Source: Empedobacter stercoris
GTDB taxonomy: Bacteria > Bacteroidota > Bacteroidia > Flavobacteriales > Weeksellaceae
NCBI RefSeq assembly: GCF_965137335.1
Contig: NZ_CBCRZD010000003.1
Direction: 5' to 3' (one strand)
Length of the DNA: 64,000 nt
Every line of letters begins with the position of its first letter. The stretch's first letter is position 1. The translations under genes and the position numbers were made by a program. The notes beneath the pieces are model-generated. The model worked only from the letters and a program-made list of their open reading frames with translations. It did not search any database and was not told the origin of the DNA. Shown piece by piece: positions 61,905 through 64,000 of the stretch.

Positions 61905-62552
61905 ATGAAAATTTTTATTTTAGACCAACATCAAATTGTTATTGATGGATTAATCTCACTACTACATAAGCGAAGAAACTATCAAATTATAGGGTATTCT
62001 ACGAATATCAACGAGGCAATCCTCTGGTTGAGTAGAAATGAAGTTGATTTAATCATTACCGAAATAACCTTCAATAATGATGATGCTATTGATTTAATTA
62101 AAACAATAAAAAAACACCACGATTCTGTTAAAATACTTATTTTAACTGGCGATAATAGAATAAAAAAAGTAGCCGAACTTTTCAAATTAGGTATTAATGG
62201 TTTTTTAGAAAAACACAACGAAACAAAATCGCTAATTGAGGCTATACAATGTATCTCTAAAGGCGAATCTTATATGGGTGAAGATTTGAAAAATCGGATC
62301 ATTCAAAATTTCAGTAACGAAAACAAAACCGGATATAAGAATTTAGGTGATGTATTAGATAGTATTACGAATAGAGAGTTGGAGGTGATACAACTTATCT
62401 GTGATGGATGCAACAGTAAAGAAATATCCAGTAAACTTTTTATTAGTTTTAATACTGTGGAAACGCATCGAAAAAGAATCTTTCAAAAATTGCAAATTAA
62501 AAATTCTATTGGATTAATTAAATTTGCTATAAAACATGATTTAATCGAATAA
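61905..62552 (+). CDS. NarL/LuxR-type response regulator with an atypical receiver domain
   Basis: 215 residues. Residues 1-120 fold like a receiver domain; 147-215 form a LuxR-type helix-turn-helix (TNRELEVIQLICDGCNSKEI, FNTVETHRKRIFQKL). The phosphoacceptor position in the third strand (LIITEITF) is Glu53, not Asp, and the first acidic pair (normally DD) is Asp7-Gln8. Thr80 and Lys98 of the switch are kept. It is therefore unlikely to be phosphorylated normally and may act constitutively or respond to another signal. No histidine kinase gene is adjacent. Confidence 0.88.
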   Translation: MKIFILDQHQIVIDGLISLLHKRRNYQIIGYSTNINEAILWLSRNEVDLIITEITFNNDDAIDLIKTIKKHHDSVKILILTGDNRIKKVAELFKLGINGFLEKHNETKSLIEAIQCISKGESYMGEDLKNRIIQNFSNENKTGYKNLGDVLDSITNRELEVIQLICDGCNSKEISSKLFISFNTVETHRKRIFQKLQIKNSIGLIKFAIKHDLIE

Positions 62553-62555
62553 ATA

Positions 62556-62585
62556 AATCCCTTCAGTTAAACTACTGAAGGGATT
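62556..62585 (+). terminator. Hairpin after the response-regulator gene
   Basis: Perfect 12-bp stem (62556-62567 with 62574-62585, arm AATCCCTTCAGT) starting three bases after the stop. The T tract is weak. Confidence 0.7.
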
Positions 62586-62603
62586 CTTAACTAACGATGT
62601 AAC

Positions 62604-62711
62604 CTACTCCCAATCGGGCATCCAAGCATTTTCAAACAATAAGGTTCTTTTGAAATTACCTTGATTGTCTTGACTCAAAGAAATTTTATAAATATCTTTT
62701 CTAGAAATTCC
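62604..62711 (-). pseudogene. C-terminal fragment of an unrecognised protein
   Basis: On the minus strand a protein-like frame reads ISRKDIYKISLSQDNQGNFK then RTLLFENAWMPDWE and stops with TAG at 62606-62604. Upstream it runs into the nucleoid-associated-protein fragment and a stop, so only about 35 codons remain. It was probably left by a rearrangement; the parent family is not recognised. Confidence 0.4.
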
Positions 62712-62979
62712 ATCGCAGGAAGTTTTAAGTCATTTATATGAAAAATCATTGCATCCACAAATCAAGAGTGGTGAAGTTTTCATCACACTTTTCGAAAATA
62801 TGATGTTTGACGGCATACCATGTCGAGGAATTGGAATTTATAAGTTAGAAAACAAGAAAAAATTCTTACGTTTTGACGAATCAAAGGGATTAGATTATAA
62901 TATATGGAAAGGTTATAAACTTGAAGGAATAGATAAAGCTTGTCTTATTCTTGATGCTTATCGTGACGAAGGATTGTAA
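62692..62979 (+). pseudogene. Internal fragment of a nucleoid-associated protein (NdpA/YejK-like)
   Basis: The frame from about 62692 reads SQEVLSHLYEKSLHPQIKSG then EVFITLFENMMFDGIPCRGI and GIYKLENKKKFLRFDESKG, the middle of the 37-kDa nucleoid-associated protein family of Bacteroidota (LHPxIKxGE, DGxxxxxIGIYKxENK). It lacks the N-terminal part, which is replaced by an unrelated fragment, and it ends where the insertion sequence begins at about 62975. There is no ATG; a TTG at 62749 is in frame but is simply an internal Leu. Confidence 0.72.
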
Positions 62980-63034
62980 TCTTCCCTAAAAACCGGAACG
63001 TTTAAAAATATAGTTTATTAACTTAGGGATAATT

Positions 63035-63301
63035 ATGAAACAAAGCAATTTTACAGAAGTTCAGATCGTCAAGATCTTATCTGAACAAAATCAAGGCAAA
63101 ACAGTCAATGAAATTTGTCGTGAACATGGAATAAGCCAACCCACTTTTTATAAATGGAAGAGTAAATATGGCGGAATGGAAGCNCATCAATTAGCTCAAT
63201 TAAAGGAACTAGAGAAGCAATTGTCTCAATATAAAAAAATTGTAGCAGAGCTTACTTTAGAAAACGTAGTTTTAAAAGATGTTATCGAAAAAAAGCTATA
63301 A
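63035..63301 (+). CDS. IS3-family transposase OrfA
   Basis: 88 residues, normal OrfA size. N-terminal helix-turn-helix (FTEVQIVKILSEQNQGKTVN, EICREHGISQPTFYKWKSKY) binds the element ends; the C-terminal half is a leucine-zipper coiled coil (LKELEKQLSQYKKIVAELTL). One codon contains N (63184). Its end carries the A-AAA-AAG slippery site that leads into OrfB. Confidence 0.92.
   Translation: MKQSNFTEVQIVKILSEQNQGKTVNEICREHGISQPTFYKWKSKYGGMEXHQLAQLKELEKQLSQYKKIVAELTLENVVLKDVIEKKL
63289..63295 (+). other. Predicted -1 programmed frameshift site (A AAA AAG)
   Basis: In the OrfA frame the codons read GAA AAA AAG just before the stop. The heptamer A_AAA_AAG is the classical IS3 slippery site, and a -1 slip continues directly into the OrfB frame (GCT ATA ACG), giving the OrfAB transposase. 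Confidence 0.8.
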
Positions 63302-64000
63302 CGCCTTGTGAAAAACGAGAATTGGTGTTGTATTCAAAAGCAAAACATCAACTAAGTTCCCGCAGGGCTTGTCGTCTATTTANCTTAAGAACATCCGTTT
63401 TTTATTATCAAAAAGTACGTAAAGATGAGGATGATAAAATACGTTTTCAATTGATAGCACTATCCAACGAGCATCAAACTTGGGGCTTTTGGATGATGCA
63501 TTATCGTTTACGAAATTTAGGCTTTACTTNNAACCATAAACGAGTTTATCGAATTTATACTTCNATGAAACTTAACCTACGTAATAAACGTAAAAAAAGA
63601 CTTCCTGCAAGGATTAAAGAGCCGCTTTTACGTCCGATTTATCCAAATGTAACGTGGAGTATGGATTTNATGCATGATAGTTTAGAAAACGGAAAAAGCG
63701 TGAGAAGTTTGAATATTATAGACGATTTTAATCGAGAAATTTTGAGTATTTGTATCGACACAAGCTTACCTTCAGCTAAAGTAATTTCTGAACTAGAAAA
63801 ACTAATCGAATGGCGAGGGAAACCTGAGAAAATTAGAGTAGATAATGGTCCAGAATTTATTGCTGAAAAACTAAAACTATTTTGTCAAAAAAAAGCCATT
63901 GAATTATATTATATTCAACCTGGGAAACCTACGCAAAACTCGTTGATTGAAAGATTTAATAGAACTTTTAGAACAGATTTTTTAAATGCTTATTTATTTG
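63295..64000 (+). CDS. IS3-family transposase OrfB (3' truncated by window end)
   Basis: About 235 codons in the -1 frame relative to OrfA, open to the window edge. It starts CEKRELVLYSKAKHQLSSRR, contains an HTH_21-like segment (SNEHQTWGFWMMHYRLRNLG) and the rve integrase core: Asp in WSMD, Asp in VDNGPEF and Glu in NSLIERFNR, with exactly 35 residues between the second Asp and the Glu (D35E). N bases at 63383, 63530-63531, 63564 and 63669 obscure single residues but cause no stop. Confidence 0.88.

Larger units (their letters stand above)
62975..64000 (+). mobile_element. IS3-family insertion sequence (OrfA/OrfB), right end outside window
   Basis: The probable left end is TGTAATCTTCCC at 62975, exactly where the nucleoid-protein frame is cut. 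It is followed by OrfA (63035), a slippery frameshift site and OrfB with a DDE catalytic core. The KYGGM-type OrfA and D35E spacing place it in IS3, close to the IS407-like group. Six N bases inside suggest several near-identical copies in the genome that were not resolved. Confidence 0.85.

Noticed and set aside
62749..62979. Stand-alone 76-residue gene starting at TTG 62749
   Set aside because: The frame continues in a homologous way upstream of this TTG and is cut by the IS; it is an internal fragment of a longer gene.

Overview
The window is AT-rich DNA from a member of the Bacteroidota, most likely class Flavobacteriia (Weeksellaceae such as Empedobacter or Chryseobacterium relatives would fit; the genus is inference). 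The evidence is a PorV/PorQ-type outer-membrane protein, PafA alkaline phosphatase, a TonB receptor with an N-terminal carboxypeptidase-regulatory domain, an RND pump fused to an outer-membrane-factor domain, and promoters with the TAnnTTTG -7 box. No tRNA, rRNA or CRISPR array was seen. The sequence is a draft: N bases occur at 18727, 18729 and at six places inside the insertion sequence at the right end.

1-11 kb is mixed chromosomal content: a partial PorV/PorQ protein, sulfurtransferase, Ntn hydrolase, PafA, an SRPBCC protein, fumarase, an Xre/RES toxin-antitoxin pair, a CopA copper ATPase and a ParB-fold protein. 11-18 kb (minus strand) is a four-gene envelope operon: TonB receptor, DUF4876-like lipoprotein, DUF6850-like exported protein and di-haem cytochrome c peroxidase. 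It has its own promoter and terminator and looks like an uncharacterised uptake system. 18-26 kb holds a Dabb protein, DEAD-box helicase, STM3941-like protein and three tandem paralogous long-chain acyl-CoA ligases, each with its own terminator.

26-35 kb is accessory: a DUF6642-like protein, then three damaged or frameshifted small genes (VOC/PhnB, DUF1801, SRPBCC fragment) mixed with intact DUF2461 and SRPBCC genes, a BNR-repeat protein, an exported glutaminase, two peptidyl-prolyl isomerases and a B12-binding radical SAM protein.

35-54 kb is an aromatic catabolic island on the minus strand. Transcription runs from paaK through a TetR regulator, paaEABCDGHIJYZ and paaF, ending at a strong terminator. 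Upstream are a fused E1 and an E2 of a 2-oxoacid dehydrogenase, then hppD and hmgA. Phenylacetate is activated (PaaK), epoxidised (PaaABCDE), isomerised (PaaG), ring-opened (PaaZ) and beta-oxidised (PaaF, PaaH, PaaJ) to acetyl-CoA and succinyl-CoA. HppD and HmgA take tyrosine-derived 4-hydroxyphenylpyruvate to maleylacetoacetate. A matching inverted repeat lies upstream of both paaK and the E2 gene and may be the TetR operator, which would link the dehydrogenase to the paa regulon. The wider gaps of this island carry inverted pairs of REP-like palindromes and degenerate tracts with a 7-base period.

54-64 kb contains a heavy-metal efflux operon (small exported protein, CzcA fused to a TolC-like domain, adaptor lipoprotein), an M28 peptidase and a NarL-type regulator whose phosphoacceptor Asp is replaced by Glu. 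It ends with a rearranged junction of gene fragments interrupted by an IS3-family element that runs off the right edge.
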